Source: Candidatus Sumerlaeota bacterium
GTDB lineage: Bacteria; Sumerlaeota; Sumerlaeia; JAFGJS01
Direction of reading: 5' to 3'
Length of the DNA: 64,000 nucleotides
NCBI GenBank assembly: GCA_016928995.1
Contig: JAFGJS010000151.1
Span: 34,769-98,768 of the forward strand
Positions 44,121 to 54,705 of this stretch are shown piece after piece. The first letter of the stretch is position 1. The number at the start of each line of letters is the position of its first letter. The notes beneath the pieces are model-generated. The model was not told the DNA's origin. It ran no database searches and was given only the letters and a program-made list of their open reading frames with translations. Made by a program: the position numbers and the translations under genes.

Positions 44121-45761
44121 ATGTCTCAAGGGAACATGCTGATGGAAGCGGGCCGTTTTGGCAAAAATCTTAATTCGCAGAATTTAGTCATTTATTTTGG
44201 CAAGGAAATCGACGGTTCATCACATCAATACTATCATGACCTGGTTTCAAAATCACTGGAACGGGGCTGTGTGAATTTTGAGTTCGATCTAACCGCGACC
44301 AGTTTCATTTCCAGCAGCGGAATCGGCTCCTTCATCAATCTGCATAAAATCATCACCTCCGCCGGCGGCGAATTGGTTTTGACCAGCGTCAGCCGCGAAA
44401 TCCAGAAAGTGCTAGAGCGAGTCAAGCTCCTTGATCTATTCAAGGTCGTGGAGCAAAACGATTCCACGGAACTGCAAGCCTTCAAGAATCTCAATCAATC
44501 CATTTTGCGTGAATACAATCTGCTGGCCACGCTGAACATCGTCACGGAAAAGATTCTGGCGGCAGATAAGGATGATGTGGTCTATCCTTTGATTCTGGGT
44601 CAGATTTCCAATTCGCTGGGGAGCGCGTTGTCGATCCTGCTGCGAAAAGAGGGCGATGGGCAGTGGGTGCTGGAATCCTATTCCGGAGTGCGTGTTGAAG
44701 CTTTGGACATGCTGGAACGCGGAATGGAATTAACGCTATCCCTGCCGGATGATCAGGAACCGCTTATTATGCCAGAGTCGCTGCCGCGCGAGCAGTGGCC
44801 CCAGGCGATGGTTAAATTGTTTCCGGAAGACGACGTGCTGACGGCTCCGCTGCCGGAGATGAACGGCGTTCGCCGCATGATGCTCTTCTCGCTGGCTGCG
44901 CTGCAAGACCTGCCGTACGAGAATTTGATTTACATGATCCGCATGTATTCGCGGATCTGCGGCATGGCGCTGGAAAAACGCGCATTGCTCGCGGCGTATC
45001 AACTGAAGACGGAACAGCTCGATCAGGCGTTGCGCCGTCTGGAAGCCATGCACCAATCGCTTGTGGAAGCGGGCAAGATGGCAAATTTAAGCGTGATCAT
45101 CACCAGCCTGGCCCATCATTTCAACAACCGCCTCGTGCCCATCGTAGGGTATGCGCAGATCTTGCGTTCCCGTCATCCCGAACTCAGCGATGAAGTGATC
45201 GGCAAGATCGGCAAAATCGAAAACGCCGCCGAAGAAGTGCAGAAGGTGCTTGATTCGCTGATCGGCATGGCGCGGCATCAGAATCTGAAACTGGAATCAT
45301 GTTCATTGGGCGCCGTGCTTAACACGGTGCATGAAATTTTCGCATATAAAATGCACGAGGATGGCGTGGAGTTTCACGCCCAGTTCGATTCCCAGGCGCC
45401 CGAATTAAAGCTGGATCGCGAGTTGATCGAACAGGCTTATCTGGCGTTGCTGCGGCAGTGCCTGATCAATCTGGAGCAAACCGAGAATCCGTATTTGAAG
45501 ATTCATCTGCGCTGGGCGAAGCAGATGGCGATCATCGATATTTCGCATAACGGCCGGCCTTTCCGGCGTGAAGAGGAAAACTTGATGATGGATCCCTTCG
45601 GCACGATGCGCGAGTTGGACGATCCGCACATGCTGGCCTTGCTGGTGGTCAGCGAGATCGTCAAATCGCATCGGGGGATGATCGAAATGAAACAGCGGGA
45701 CGGTTGGACCATGGTCAGTGTGATCCTGCCCGGCTCAAACGGCTCTGATGAAGAATCATAA
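44121..45761 (+). CDS. STAS-GAF-histidine-kinase-like protein
   Basis: 546 residues. An N-terminal STAS domain (about 20-120) holds the segment SFISSSGIGSF with Ser65 at the phosphorylation position. A GAF-like domain (about 130-310), a HisKA-like helix pair with the phospho-acceptor motif SLAHHFNNRLVPI, and a GHKL fold follow. The ATP site looks weakened: the N box reads ALLRQCLIN and the DxGxG position reads DISHNGRP. STAS fused to a kinase-like module is uncommon; it suggests a point where partner switching meets two-component signalling. Ends just before an intrinsic terminator shared with rph. Confidence 0.82.
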   Translation: MSQGNMLMEAGRFGKNLNSQNLVIYFGKEIDGSSHQYYHDLVSKSLERGCVNFEFDLTATSFISSSGIGSFINLHKIITSAGGELVLTSVSREIQKVLERVKLLDLFKVVEQNDSTELQAFKNLNQSILREYNLLATLNIVTEKILAADKDDVVYPLILGQISNSLGSALSILLRKEGDGQWVLESYSGVRVEALDMLERGMELTLSLPDDQEPLIMPESLPREQWPQAMVKLFPEDDVLTAPLPEMNGVRRMMLFSLAALQDLPYENLIYMIRMYSRICGMALEKRALLAAYQLKTEQLDQALRRLEAMHQSLVEAGKMANLSVIITSLAHHFNNRLVPIVGYAQILRSRHPELSDEVIGKIGKIENAAEEVQKVLDSLIGMARHQNLKLESCSLGAVLNTVHEIFAYKMHEDGVEFHAQFDSQAPELKLDRELIEQAYLALLRQCLINLEQTENPYLKIHLRWAKQMAIIDISHNGRPFRREEENLMMDPFGTMRELDDPHMLALLVVSEIVKSHRGMIEMKQRDGWTMVSVILPGSNGSDEES

Positions 45762-45790
45762 GTGCGAGCTCAAAAAGATAGACGACGAGA

Positions 45791-45820
45791 AAGGCCGCGC
45801 ATGAGAAGCGCGGCCTTTTT
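45791..45820. terminator. Terminator between STAS-GAF gene and rph
   Basis: A 10-bp stem AAGGCCGCGC/GCGCGGCCTT (45791-45800, 45808-45817) with a 7-nt loop and a short T-run, lying between two convergent genes. Confidence 0.8.
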
Positions 45821-45850
45821 GTTATGTTTTTTTTTGACCTGCGACGCGGC

Positions 45851-46588
45851 TCAGGAGGCGGCTTCAATAACAGCCAGCTGCGCCTCGCGCAATTGAGCGA
45901 TGCCTTTGCGCGCCAGGCTCAGCATGGCTTCCAACTCCGCGTCGTCAAAGGGGGCGGATTCCGCTGTGCCCTGGATTTCAATAAATTTTCCATCGCCGCT
46001 CATGACCACGTTCATGTCCACGTCCGCCTGGGCGTCTTCCAGATAGCACAGATCGAGCGCAGGCCGGCCTTCAACGATGCCGACGCTGACCGAGGCCACG
46101 GAATCGAGGAGGATTTCTTTTGTCACTTTGCCGTCTTTTTCCAGTTGCTTGAGCGCCAGCGCCAGCGCCACATAGGAGCCGGTGATGGCCGCGCTGCGCG
46201 TGCCACCGTCCGCCTGCATCACGTCGCAATCGAGGATCAGCGTGCGATCCACCAGCTTGTCCAAACGGACAATGGAACGGAGCGAACGTCCGATCAGCCG
46301 CTGAATTTCGCTCGCCCGGCCGTTGATGTGGCCTCTATTGCGATCGCGCGGGATGCGCTGTTGCGCTGAGCGCGGCAGCATATCGTATTCCGCCGTCAGC
46401 CATCCTGTGTTGGCCTCCTTGGCATGGCTGGGCACGCGCTGCTCGAGCGTCGCGGCGCAAACGACTTTCGTGTCGCCCAGTTCAATCAGCGCGGATCCTT
46501 CGGCGTTTTTCAGAAAATGCGGAGTGATGCGCACCGGACGCAATGCGTCCGCCGCGCGTCCATCCACACGGATGGCATTGTCATTCAC
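45851..46588 (-). CDS. rph: Ribonuclease PH
   Basis: 245 residues. Phosphorolytic 3'-5' exoribonuclease that trims tRNA precursors. Blocks include the N-terminal RVDGRAADALRPVRI, VLCAATLEQRVP-like strand, GWLTAEYDMLPRSAQQR, RGHINGRASEIQRLIGRSLR, DCDVMQADGGTRSAAITGS and the C-terminal AESAPFDDAELEAML. The start is GTG at 46588 with GAGG nine bases upstream. The gene is complete and shows no deviations. Confidence 0.96.
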   Translation of the reverse strand: MNDNAIRVDGRAADALRPVRITPHFLKNAEGSALIELGDTKVVCAATLEQRVPSHAKEANTGWLTAEYDMLPRSAQQRIPRDRNRGHINGRASEIQRLIGRSLRSIVRLDKLVDRTLILDCDVMQADGGTRSAAITGSYVALALALKQLEKDGKVTKEILLDSVASVSVGIVEGRPALDLCYLEDAQADVDMNVVMSGDGKFIEIQGTAESAPFDDAELEAMLSLARKGIAQLREAQLAVIEAAS

Positions 46589-47021
46589 AGTAGAAAACCT
46601 CGCTTTGTAAGAATGATCGCAGGGGTAAGACTCATCTTATCGGTTGGATATGATGAGTGGCAAGTTGATTTTATCTCAACGGCGCGCTGAGAGCACATCT
46701 TGACTTTTCCCGTGTCTTTTCTTTCTCTTGCTCTGATAAACCGCTTCGCAGCCAGAAATTTTTCTTTAACGCAGAGTTCGATATTTGAATCCAAATTCCG
46801 AATCCGGATGCCGAAATCAGATTGCGAGCAAGAGCAAGAGCAAGAGCAAGAAGCTCAAAATCCTGACAAACTTGAGTTACACCCGCGTGCTAAGGCGTTT
46901 ATTTGCTTCAAGCGAGAGCGCGACGAGAACGCCGGTTGAAATTTCTGGTATTAGAATTTGACATGACTTTTTGCAAATGGCTAATGTTGGACTGCATTTT
47001 AGAAGAAAGGTTGGCGCGTCT
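46589..47021. other. Intergenic region with hexanucleotide repeat
   Basis: 433 bp between divergent rph and the tetrahaem lipoprotein. No gene is supported. It contains a (GAGCAA)n microsatellite and a partly complementary TTCTCTTGCTC string near 46730. AAAGG lies upstream of the lipoprotein start. Confidence 0.55.
46826..46850 (+). repeat. (GAGCAA)4 tandem repeat
   Basis: Four perfect copies of GAGCAA in the rph/cytochrome intergenic region. It is not in a gene. Such GAGCAA/TTGCTC strings resemble dispersed intergenic repeats of other genomes, but only one copy is seen here. Confidence 0.85.
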
Positions 47022-48623
47022 ATGTTTAGAAAAAGGCATGTATGGATTTTGTTTGCATTGTTCATCTCCTCTTGCGCGATAAATGCGCAACAAAGCGATG
47101 TCACCGGTTCAACCGAAGGCCAGCAGCTCTTTAAATTGCAGATTCTATGCAGCGGTTCACGCGAAAGCGAACTTGAGCCATGCAGCTGCTCATCCAATCA
47201 GCTCGGCGGCATCGATCGCGAGGCGTGGCTCCTTGATGACTACGTCGAACGGGAAGGGGAGTATTTGCTGCTGGATGCAGGCAGTTTGCTCAAAGCGCGG
47301 TCTTATGAGATGGCGAAAGTGAAGTCCGAATATATGCTGAAGGCTTTGCTTCAGATGAATTTTCATGCGATCAACCTCAACCGCGACGATGTCCGCGTGG
47401 CGCGAGAGTTGCTCGCTCAAGGCGCCAAGGAGCATCCGGAGGCTCCGTTTATCTCCAGCAACTTGTTCGATCCGGATTCCAATGAGCCTCTTTATCAGCA
47501 ATCAAAAATCATTGAATGGCCGCTGTCGCCGGGTTCGGATCAGAAGATGCGGATCGGCATCATTGGTTTGACCCAAACAGCTGATGAGAAGACGGGCTTG
47601 ACGCGGCAGATCGAAAGCATCCATGAGAAAGCGCGTCCGGAATATTTTGAGCCGAACGCCACCGATCCGGTGAATATCGCGCGTGAACAGGTGAAGAAAC
47701 TGGCGCCCGAAACCGATTTGATCATTGCGTTGGCTTCAATGCCGGACACGATGGCTGTCATGATTGCGGAGCAAGTGGAGGGGTTGGATCTGGTGATCAA
47801 CTGCTCGCCTCCGAACAGCGGCTTGCTCGGACCGGCGCGTCCGAAAAAGACGGATGGCGCCCGTGTGGTGCAGATTGGTTATCTCGGTCGGTATATCTGC
47901 AAGCTATGGCTGGAAGGAAACTTAAAGGACGGCGCGACGAAGATGCGCGCCTTTCGCGTGGAGATTCCGCCCGATGGCGAGCGCAAGCCGGAAATCACCA
48001 AGATCGTGGATGAATACTACAAGGCTGCGAAAGATGAAATGCCGGTAAAGAACGAACCGATAAAGATCAGTTATATCGGGGCCGAAGCGTGCAAGATGTG
48101 CCATGAGGAGATTTTCAAGTCCTGGAAACAGACTCCGCATGCGCATGCTCTGAACACGCTGAAGGAAGTGGAAAAGCATGATGTGCCCGAATGCCTGAGT
48201 TGCCATGTGGTGGGTTATATGAAGGACAATGGCTTCCGCGATTATCGCTCGCATGAGTATTTGGGCGGAGTGCAATGCGAGAATTGCCACGGTCCGGGCA
48301 ACGACCACTATCGGTATCAGCTGCGTCTGCTCACGCTGAAGAATAATCCCAATGCGCGCGCGCCGCAAAAGCCGAAGGACTATAGCGATGTCAGCGAAGA
48401 TGTGCCGGAATCCGTATGCGTGGCTTGCCATCACGATCCGGCCGATCCGCATTTCAATTATGCTGAGTACGTCAAACTCGTGGATCACGAGGATGATGTG
48501 CCTGACAAAGTGTTCGATCCGAACCGCAAGCCCAATGAGCATGCTGTTGAAGCGATGGAAATCGAGAGCGCAACGGAAGATGCGCCATCGACTGCGCCGA
48601 TAGCTCCAGCGCAGGCGCATTAA
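47022..48623 (+). CDS. Lipoprotein with nucleotidase-like domain and tetrahaem cytochrome c
   Basis: 533 residues from ATG 47022. The signal peptide ends in a lipobox (ISSC, Cys18), so the protein is a lipid-anchored envelope protein. Residues about 35-330 resemble the metallophosphatase/5'-nucleotidase fold with the Cys-rich motif PCSCSSNQLGG often seen in such cytochrome fusions. Four CxxCH haem sites follow: CKMCH, CLSCH, CENCH and CVACH (near residues 356, 391, 419 and 466), as in cytochrome c554-type proteins. It is likely an electron carrier facing the periplasm or exterior; the partner is unknown. A strong terminator follows. Confidence 0.85.
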   Translation: MFRKRHVWILFALFISSCAINAQQSDVTGSTEGQQLFKLQILCSGSRESELEPCSCSSNQLGGIDREAWLLDDYVEREGEYLLLDAGSLLKARSYEMAKVKSEYMLKALLQMNFHAINLNRDDVRVARELLAQGAKEHPEAPFISSNLFDPDSNEPLYQQSKIIEWPLSPGSDQKMRIGIIGLTQTADEKTGLTRQIESIHEKARPEYFEPNATDPVNIAREQVKKLAPETDLIIALASMPDTMAVMIAEQVEGLDLVINCSPPNSGLLGPARPKKTDGARVVQIGYLGRYICKLWLEGNLKDGATKMRAFRVEIPPDGERKPEITKIVDEYYKAAKDEMPVKNEPIKISYIGAEACKMCHEEIFKSWKQTPHAHALNTLKEVEKHDVPECLSCHVVGYMKDNGFRDYRSHEYLGGVQCENCHGPGNDHYRYQLRLLTLKNNPNARAPQKPKDYSDVSEDVPESVCVACHHDPADPHFNYAEYVKLVDHEDDVPDKVFDPNRKPNEHAVEAMEIESATEDAPSTAPIAPAQAH

Positions 48624-48645
48624 ATCAGCAGAGTAAATAAAACGA

Positions 48646-48693
48646 GACGCCGCAAAGCCCAGGATCCGGTCGCTTTGCGGCGTCGTTTTTTTT
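48646..48693. terminator. Intrinsic terminator between cytochrome gene and carB
   Basis: A perfect 13-bp stem GACGCCGCAAAGC/GCTTTGCGGCGTC (48646-48658, 48672-48684) with a 13-nt loop and eight T on the plus strand. The genes are convergent, so it may act both ways. Confidence 0.92.
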
Positions 48694-48706
48694 ATGTTGA
48701 GCTCGT

Positions 48707-51700
48707 TTAGGGCTGGTTTTCGGCCTGCACTTCCTTGTGATAATCCTGCAGAGCGCAGACATTGATGCTTTCTTCGCGCATGGCCTTGATGCCTTCCACG
48801 GCGGCGCGCGCAGCGGCCAGCGTGGTGAGCAACGGCACGTTGCGGCCGATGGCGTTGGTGCGGATTGAATTCTGATCGTACCGCGAGGTTTTGCCGGTGA
48901 AGGTGTTGATCACGAGCTGAATCTGCTGATTGATCATCTCATCCACCACATTCGGGCTGCCTTCGTTGACCTTGAACACCTTGCGCGCCGGAATGCCGTT
49001 GTCGTTGAGCTTTTTCGCCGTTCCCTCGGTGGCGACGAAGTTGAAGCCCAGCGCCTGGAACTCCTTGGCGATAGGAATGAATTTCTCCTGGTCGTGCCGG
49101 TTCAGGCTGAAGAACACCGTGCCTTCCGAGGGGAGCGGCGTCCCGGCGGCGATTTGCGATTTGGCGAAGGCCATGCCGTAATGCCGGTCAATGCCCATCA
49201 CTTCGCCGGTGGAGCGCATTTCCGGACCGAGGATCACATCGCAACCATAAAATTTGGCGAACGGCAGCACGGCTTCCTTGACCGTGTAATAGGACGGCCG
49301 GATTTCCTTCGTGAAGCCGATCTCCTTGAGCGTCTTTCCAGTCATGATGCGCGCGGCGATTTTGGCCAGCGGCACGCCGATGGATTTGCTGACAAACGGC
49401 ACCGTGCGGCTGGCGCGCGGATTGACTTCGAGCACGTAGACAATGTCATCCTTGATGGCAAACTGGATGTTCATCAGTCCGCGCACGTCGAGAGCCAGGC
49501 CGATTCTGCGCGTATAATCGCGGATGACGTCCATCAGATGTTCGGGGATGGTGCGCGGCGGAATCACGCACGCGCTGTCGCCGGAGTGAATCCCCGCCTC
49601 CTCGATGTGCTCCATGATCGCGGCGATCACGACGGTTTCGCCGTCGGCAAGGGCGTCCACATCGACCTCCGTGGCGTCTTCGAGGAATTTATCGATCAAC
49701 ACAGGATGATCCGGCGAGACGTCGAAGGCGCGGCCGACCATTTCCTCCAGCGAGGCTTCGTCGTACACGATCTCCATCGCGCGTCCGCCCAGCACGTAGG
49801 ACGGGCGGATCAGCACGGGATAGCCGATGACCTCCACCTTGCTTTTCACTTGCTCGAACGTCATGCCCGTTCCGTTGGGCGGCATGGGGATTTTAAGTTT
49901 TTCCATCATCACGCCAAATCGATCACGGTCTTCGGCGAGATCGATGTTTTCCGGCGAGGTGCCGATGATTTTCGTTATCTTTTCATCGATGCTGGGATCG
50001 GTTCGGATCGCCTCCTCCAACCGGAGCGCGATCGAGAGCGGCGTCTGGCCGCCGAATTGCACGATGATTCCGTCGGGCTTTTCATTGCGCACGATTTCCA
50101 TCACGTCTTCGACCGTCACGGGTTCGAAGTACAGCCGGTCCGAGGTGTCATAGTCCGTGGAGACCGTTTCCGGATTCGAGTTGACCATGATCGTTTCATA
50201 ATGATCCTCGCGCAGGGCGAAGACGCTGTGCACGCAGCAATAGTCGAACTCGATGCCTTGTCCGATGCGGTTCGGACCGCCGCCGAGGATCATGATTTTT
50301 TTGCGGTCGGATGTGCCGGTTTCATTGCGCGTTTCGTAGGTCGAATAGTAATACGGCGTGTACGCCTCGAACTCGCCGGCGCAGGTGTCCACGCAGTTGA
50401 ACACGGGATGCACGTCAAGGTGATTGCGCAATGCGGCGATCTCTTTGTCTGTGATGTCGGGGTCCGTGGGTTTGAGCAGATACGCCAGCTGCATGTCGCT
50501 GAAGCCGTTGCGCTTAAGACGGCGCAGCAGATCGCGCGTCTCTTGCGAAACATCGCCGATTTCCCGATCCAGCAGCTTATGCAGATGCTCCTTCGCCTCA
50601 ATCGCGCATTCGATGATGTCGCGGATATTTTCCAGGAACCAGGGATCGATGAAGGTGAATTCATTGACTTGCTCGACGGTCATGCCTTCGCCGCCGTATT
50701 TCTGCGGCGTCAGCGCATGGCAGACGGCAAAGAGACGGCTGGGGATCGGCGATTTGAGGAGATTCGCCACGTTGCGCTGGGTGTAATCCTTGTCCTTGCC
50801 ATCCCACAGGATCCCGGCGCGGCCGACTTCGAGCGAACGCAGCCCTTTTTGCAGGGCTTCCTTGAATGTTTTGCCGATGGCCATGGTTTCACCGACCGAT
50901 TTCATCTGTATGCCCAGCCGCTCATCGCTACCGGGGAATTTCTCAAAGGCGAAACGCGGGATCTTCACCACGCAGTAGTCGATGGTCGGCTCGAAGCATG
51001 CCGGTGTTTTTTGCGTGATGTCGTTGGGCAGTTCGTCAAGACGGTATCCGACGGCGAGTTTGGCGGCGATTTTGGCGATGGGGAAGCCTGTGGCCTTGGA
51101 GGCCAACGCCGAGGAGCGGCTCACGCGAGGATTCATTTCGATCACGACGCGCTCGCCGTTCTGGGGATTCACGGCGAACTGAATGTTCGATCCGCCGGTG
51201 TCCACTCCGATGGCGCGGATGATTTTGATCGCCTCGTCGCGCATCGCCTGATATTCTCTGTCGGTCAGCGTCTGGATCGGCGCCACGGTGATCGAGTCGC
51301 CGGTGTGGATTCCCATCGCATCGACGTTTTCGATGGAGCAGATGATCACGACGTTGTCCGCGGTGTCGCGCATCACTTCGAGCTCGAATTCCTTCCAACC
51401 GAGCACGCTCTGTTCGATCAGGACTTCGGAAACGGGTGAGAGGCGCAGTCCGCGGCGGACCATCTCGATGTATTCTTCTTCATTGAAGGCCGTGCCGCCG
51501 CCGGTGCCGCCGAGGGTGAAGGCCGGACGGATGATGACGGGGTAGCCGATTTCATTGACGGCATGCATCGCCTCATTGAAATTGCGCGCAATATGACTTC
51601 GAGGGACTTTCGCGCCGATTTTTTCCATGGTCCGGCGGAATTCCTCGCGGCTTTCCGCGCGATGGATCGCTTCGTGATCCGCGCCGATCATCTCCACGTT

Positions 51701-52033
51701 GAATTTTTGCAGCACGCCCGCTTTCCAAAGATCCATGGACAGATTCAGACCCGTCTGGCCGCCCAAGGTGGGCAGCAGCGCGTCGGGCCGTTCTTTTTCA
51801 ATGATCGGGGCGACGCACTCCACGGTCAGCGGCTCGATGTATGTCCGGTCGCCGAATTCGGGATCGGTCATGATGGTGGCCGGATTGGAGTTGACCAGCA
51901 CCACCTCGTAGCCGTCCTCGCGCAAGGCCTTGCAGCCCTGTGTGCCGGAATAGTCGAATTCACAGGCCTGGCCGATCACGATCGGGCCTGAACCGATGAT
52001 CATGATTTTTTTTAGGTCGTCTCGTCTGGGCAT
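48707..52033 (-). CDS. carB: Carbamoyl-phosphate synthase large subunit
   Basis: 1108 residues from ATG 52033, with AAGGAG six bases upstream. Makes carbamoyl phosphate from bicarbonate, ammonia (channelled from CarA) and two ATP, for arginine and pyrimidine synthesis. The two homologous halves begin [22 protein letters not shown] and [22 protein letters not shown]; each has an ATP-grasp domain ([25 protein letters not shown]) with [18 protein letters not shown] and [15 protein letters not shown] motifs. The C-terminal allosteric MGS-like domain ends the protein. carA lies upstream, separated by a thioredoxin-fold gene. Confidence 0.98.
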   Translation of the reverse strand: MPRRDDLKKIMIIGSGPIVIGQACEFDYSGTQGCKALREDGYEVVLVNSNPATIMTDPEFGDRTYIEPLTVECVAPIIEKERPDALLPTLGGQTGLNLSMDLWKAGVLQKFNVEMIGADHEAIHRAESREEFRRTMEKIGAKVPRSHIARNFNEAMHAVNEIGYPVIIRPAFTLGGTGGGTAFNEEEYIEMVRRGLRLSPVSEVLIEQSVLGWKEFELEVMRDTADNVVIICSIENVDAMGIHTGDSITVAPIQTLTDREYQAMRDEAIKIIRAIGVDTGGSNIQFAVNPQNGERVVIEMNPRVSRSSALASKATGFPIAKIAAKLAVGYRLDELPNDITQKTPACFEPTIDYCVVKIPRFAFEKFPGSDERLGIQMKSVGETMAIGKTFKEALQKGLRSLEVGRAGILWDGKDKDYTQRNVANLLKSPIPSRLFAVCHALTPQKYGGEGMTVEQVNEFTFIDPWFLENIRDIIECAIEAKEHLHKLLDREIGDVSQETRDLLRRLKRNGFSDMQLAYLLKPTDPDITDKEIAALRNHLDVHPVFNCVDTCAGEFEAYTPYYYSTYETRNETGTSDRKKIMILGGGPNRIGQGIEFDYCCVHSVFALREDHYETIMVNSNPETVSTDYDTSDRLYFEPVTVEDVMEIVRNEKPDGIIVQFGGQTPLSIALRLEEAIRTDPSIDEKITKIIGTSPENIDLAEDRDRFGVMMEKLKIPMPPNGTGMTFEQVKSKVEVIGYPVLIRPSYVLGGRAMEIVYDEASLEEMVGRAFDVSPDHPVLIDKFLEDATEVDVDALADGETVVIAAIMEHIEEAGIHSGDSACVIPPRTIPEHLMDVIRDYTRRIGLALDVRGLMNIQFAIKDDIVYVLEVNPRASRTVPFVSKSIGVPLAKIAARIMTGKTLKEIGFTKEIRPSYYTVKEAVLPFAKFYGCDVILGPEMRSTGEVMGIDRHYGMAFAKSQIAAGTPLPSEGTVFFSLNRHDQEKFIPIAKEFQALGFNFVATEGTAKKLNDNGIPARKVFKVNEGSPNVVDEMINQQIQLVINTFTGKTSRYDQNSIRTNAIGRNVPLLTTLAAARAAVEGIKAMREESINVCALQDYHKEVQAENQP

Positions 52034-52360
52034 GCTGACTCCTTGACGTTTAAGCAGTTCAATGCGGAGAGCTTGACATGGAGCAAAGCCGTGTTTTGAT
52101 TTGCTCAGGCATGCCAACGCATCGGCGTGACGCGAGATTTACCGCCGATGATCCACGCCGGCGCGTTGACAGGCATTTATAAACGACCGGCCGGTAATCG
52201 CAAGGGCAATTATCATCATTTTTCGCGCTCCATCGCTGAAATCGGCGGGGAAGAAGGAGACTGGCCGATTTCGCGATGCTGGAGCAACTTTGCACACAAT
52301 TTGAACGCCAGAGCAGGTTGCCCTGGCGTTCGTACTCGTTTTCTTGGCTTCTGAACCGGC
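52034..52360. other. Intergenic region between carB and thioredoxin-fold gene
   Basis: 327 bp without a supported gene. It holds a 9-bp hairpin (GAACGCCAG/CTGGCGTTC, 52303-52311 and 52323-52331, 11-nt loop) just after the upstream gene in the minus-strand sense; the U-run is weak, so it is only a possible terminator or attenuator. The carB ribosome binding site AAGGAG is at the left end. Confidence 0.5.
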
Positions 52361-53437
52361 CTATTCAACCATATGGCTGGTTGGCGTCGTAATATAAACA
52401 TCGGATTTCACATCAGGTGTAACGACTTCGGGTTCCACTTCAGTTTCATAGACTTCGACTTCAGAAACCACATTCTTTTGCGTCTCGCTTGTGCCGTCGT
52501 CTATACTATGGCCTTGTTTTTGTTCTTCATATTGCTTTGTGAATACTTCGGTCATTTCATTCAAGATGGAGACCAGATTGCCTTCCGGCGCCGCTTCAAT
52601 GGCCAATCTACAGTTGCGGAGCAGTTTCTCGTAATCCCGGCGCTGATAGTACACGTCGCCGAGTTCATAATAGACTTTCTGCAATTCCTCGCCTTCGGGC
52701 TTCACCTCGTTGAGGAGTTGCATGTAGATTGCTTCCGCCTCATCGAGCTGTCCGCTGGCTCTGGCTTTATAGGCCTTCGGCAGGAGCATCTGCATTTTAT
52801 ATTTATGCCAGAGCCCGGTTTCATTGTTTGGATCGGATGCGATGATCATATTCATTTCATCCTCGAACAGGGGATGAATCGGCGCCGGGATGGTTTGGAG
52901 CCATTCCTCGATCAGCTTGGCGCGTTCCGGACCTTCGGAGTTTTCGATCAATTGCATCGCGTCGTCATGACTCTTTCGCATGTCTTCGATCTTCTTGAGG
53001 TTTCCTTCGATGCCGCCTTCCTGATAATCGGTCGCGTTATAGGGCTGTCCATCGGGAGTGCAGAGATAGATGCAGGGTAATTTGGTCAGCAGGAAGTCGC
53101 CGGCCAGTTCGTATCGTTTACGTTCCTCCTCGGAAGCCTCTTCCCTTTTTTTCGGCTGGAGCGGTAGTTTGATGCGCACGAGAATGAAATCCTGAGCGGC
53201 TTTCGAGGTGAATTCATCCTGATCCAGGACTTCAGCGTCGAGCTTGTCGCTCCACTGGTCTCCGTCCATACCGCTGAAAACAAGCAGCACTTGCTTGTTT
53301 TCCTCCTTGGATTTTGCCACGGCGGCGTCGAAATCCTCCATCCAGACGCCGGCGGACGCAGTCATGCTTGCGCATGCAAGCGCCCACGTCGCCATCAAAT
53401 TCAGCCATCGCACATTCATTCCCTTCCGTCTCATCAT
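52361..53437 (-). CDS. Exported thioredoxin-fold protein lacking CxxC, with TPR-like C-terminus
   Basis: 358 residues, start chosen with AAAGGA six bases upstream. A Sec signal peptide (LMATWALACASMTASA) is followed by a thioredoxin-like domain (VWMEDFDAAVAKSKEENKQVLLVFSGMDGDQWSDKLDAEVL...): the place of the CxxC motif reads GMDGDQW, so redox activity is not expected. TPR-like helices cover about 215-300 (YKARASGQLDEAEAIYMQLLNE, DVYYQRRDYEKLLRN). The tail is Glu/Val/Thr-rich. It is encoded between carA and carB, 31 bp after carA, which is odd because the product is extracytoplasmic. Function unknown. Confidence 0.75.
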   Translation of the reverse strand: MMRRKGMNVRWLNLMATWALACASMTASAGVWMEDFDAAVAKSKEENKQVLLVFSGMDGDQWSDKLDAEVLDQDEFTSKAAQDFILVRIKLPLQPKKREEASEEERKRYELAGDFLLTKLPCIYLCTPDGQPYNATDYQEGGIEGNLKKIEDMRKSHDDAMQLIENSEGPERAKLIEEWLQTIPAPIHPLFEDEMNMIIASDPNNETGLWHKYKMQMLLPKAYKARASGQLDEAEAIYMQLLNEVKPEGEELQKVYYELGDVYYQRRDYEKLLRNCRLAIEAAPEGNLVSILNEMTEVFTKQYEEQKQGHSIDDGTSETQKNVVSEVEVYETEVEPEVVTPDVKSDVYITTPTSHMVE

Positions 53438-53468
53438 TCATCATCCTTTCTTCGGGGCGATTTTGTAT

Positions 53469-54602
53469 TCAGGATTTGCTAGCCTTGATCATGTCGTAGA
53501 ACCGCCGAAACAAGTAATGCGAATCATGGGGGCCTGGCGAGGCTTCAGGATGATACTGCACGCTGAACATGGGGAGCGTCTTGTGGCGCAGGCCCTCAAC
53601 AGTATTGTCATTGAGATTGATATGTGTCACTTCCAGATCGTCTTGCGGCAGGCTTTCCATCACCACATAAAAGCCGTGGTTTTGCGATGTGATTTCAATG
53701 CGTCCGGTCTCCAGATCCTTCACCGGATGGTTGGCGCCGCGATGACCGAATTTGAGCTTGGCTGTTTTGCCGCCGAGAGTCAACCCCATCAACTGGCAGC
53801 CGAGGCAGATGCCGAAAGTGGGGTATTCCGGAACGAGCTGGCGTAATTCCGCGACAATCGAAGGGAGCGCGTCCGGATCGCCAGGGCCGTTGGAGAGGAA
53901 CAGGCCGTCAGGTTTCAGCGCACGCACTTCAGCGGCCGGAGTCGTGGAGGGGACGACGGTCGTGCGGATGCCGGTATATGCTAATTGACGCAAAATATTG
54001 AATTTAACGCCGAAATCATAAACCACTACATGAAAGTCCGGCTCGGGCGGAGCAGGATCCAACGGCACGGAATCGTTTGGGAAACTGTAGCTCTTGTCGA
54101 TCGTGACATACTGGACGCAATCACGTCCGCTCATTTCTGGAGAGCTTCGCACCTTGGACAGCAGGGAATTGATATCGGAGTCCTCGGTTGAAATGATCCC
54201 GCGCATCGCTCCTTTATTGCGAATATGCAGCACCAGCGCGCGGGTGTCCACTTCCTCGATGCCGATGATATCGTGTCGCTCGAAATAGTTCTGGATCGAC
54301 TCTTCGGAGCGGAAGTTGCTATGGCGACGGGCGATTTCGCGAACGATCATGGCGGAGATATAGGGTTTGCGTGATTCCACGTCGGCGGTGTTGATGCCAT
54401 AATTGCCGATCAGGGGATAGGTCATCGTGACCATCTGTCCGTAGTAGGACGGATCGGTGGCGATTTCCTGGTAGCCGGTCATGGCGGTGTTGAACACGAC
54501 TTCGCCGCAGATTTTTCCCTCCGCGCCGAAATTGCGTCCGGGGAAAACCGTGCCGTCCTCCAGCACGAGCAATGCTTGATGATCTGAATTTTGAGCAGAC
54601 AA
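53469..54602 (-). CDS. carA: Carbamoyl-phosphate synthase small subunit
   Basis: 377 residues. Glutamine-hydrolysing subunit that supplies ammonia to CarB. The N-terminal domain shows [20 protein letters not shown] and [22 protein letters not shown]. The class I amidotransferase domain has the nucleophile Cys in [13 protein letters not shown] and the His-Glu pair in [20 protein letters not shown]. The start is TTG at 54602 with AAAGG eight bases upstream; no ATG is better placed. The downstream genes are the thioredoxin-fold gene and then carB, so carA-x-carB may be one operon. Confidence 0.97.
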   Translation of the reverse strand: MSAQNSDHQALLVLEDGTVFPGRNFGAEGKICGEVVFNTAMTGYQEIATDPSYYGQMVTMTYPLIGNYGINTADVESRKPYISAMIVREIARRHSNFRSEESIQNYFERHDIIGIEEVDTRALVLHIRNKGAMRGIISTEDSDINSLLSKVRSSPEMSGRDCVQYVTIDKSYSFPNDSVPLDPAPPEPDFHVVVYDFGVKFNILRQLAYTGIRTTVVPSTTPAAEVRALKPDGLFLSNGPGDPDALPSIVAELRQLVPEYPTFGICLGCQLMGLTLGGKTAKLKFGHRGANHPVKDLETGRIEITSQNHGFYVVMESLPQDDLEVTHINLNDNTVEGLRHKTLPMFSVQYHPEASPGPHDSHYLFRRFYDMIKASKS

Positions 54603-54705
54603 GGATTCAGCCTTTGTATTGCTGGATTCTATTCAATTGGCGGCGACGCATTAACGCGCCGCTCCGGTTAAATTGTCTGGTTTTTACTTGCGCAGGATGG
54701 ATGTG

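Noticed and set aside
49094..51439. 781-codon open frame on the plus strand opposite carB
   Set aside because: carB is unambiguous on the other strand. The long frame arises from codon bias and its peptide is rich in His, Arg and Asp without any domain.
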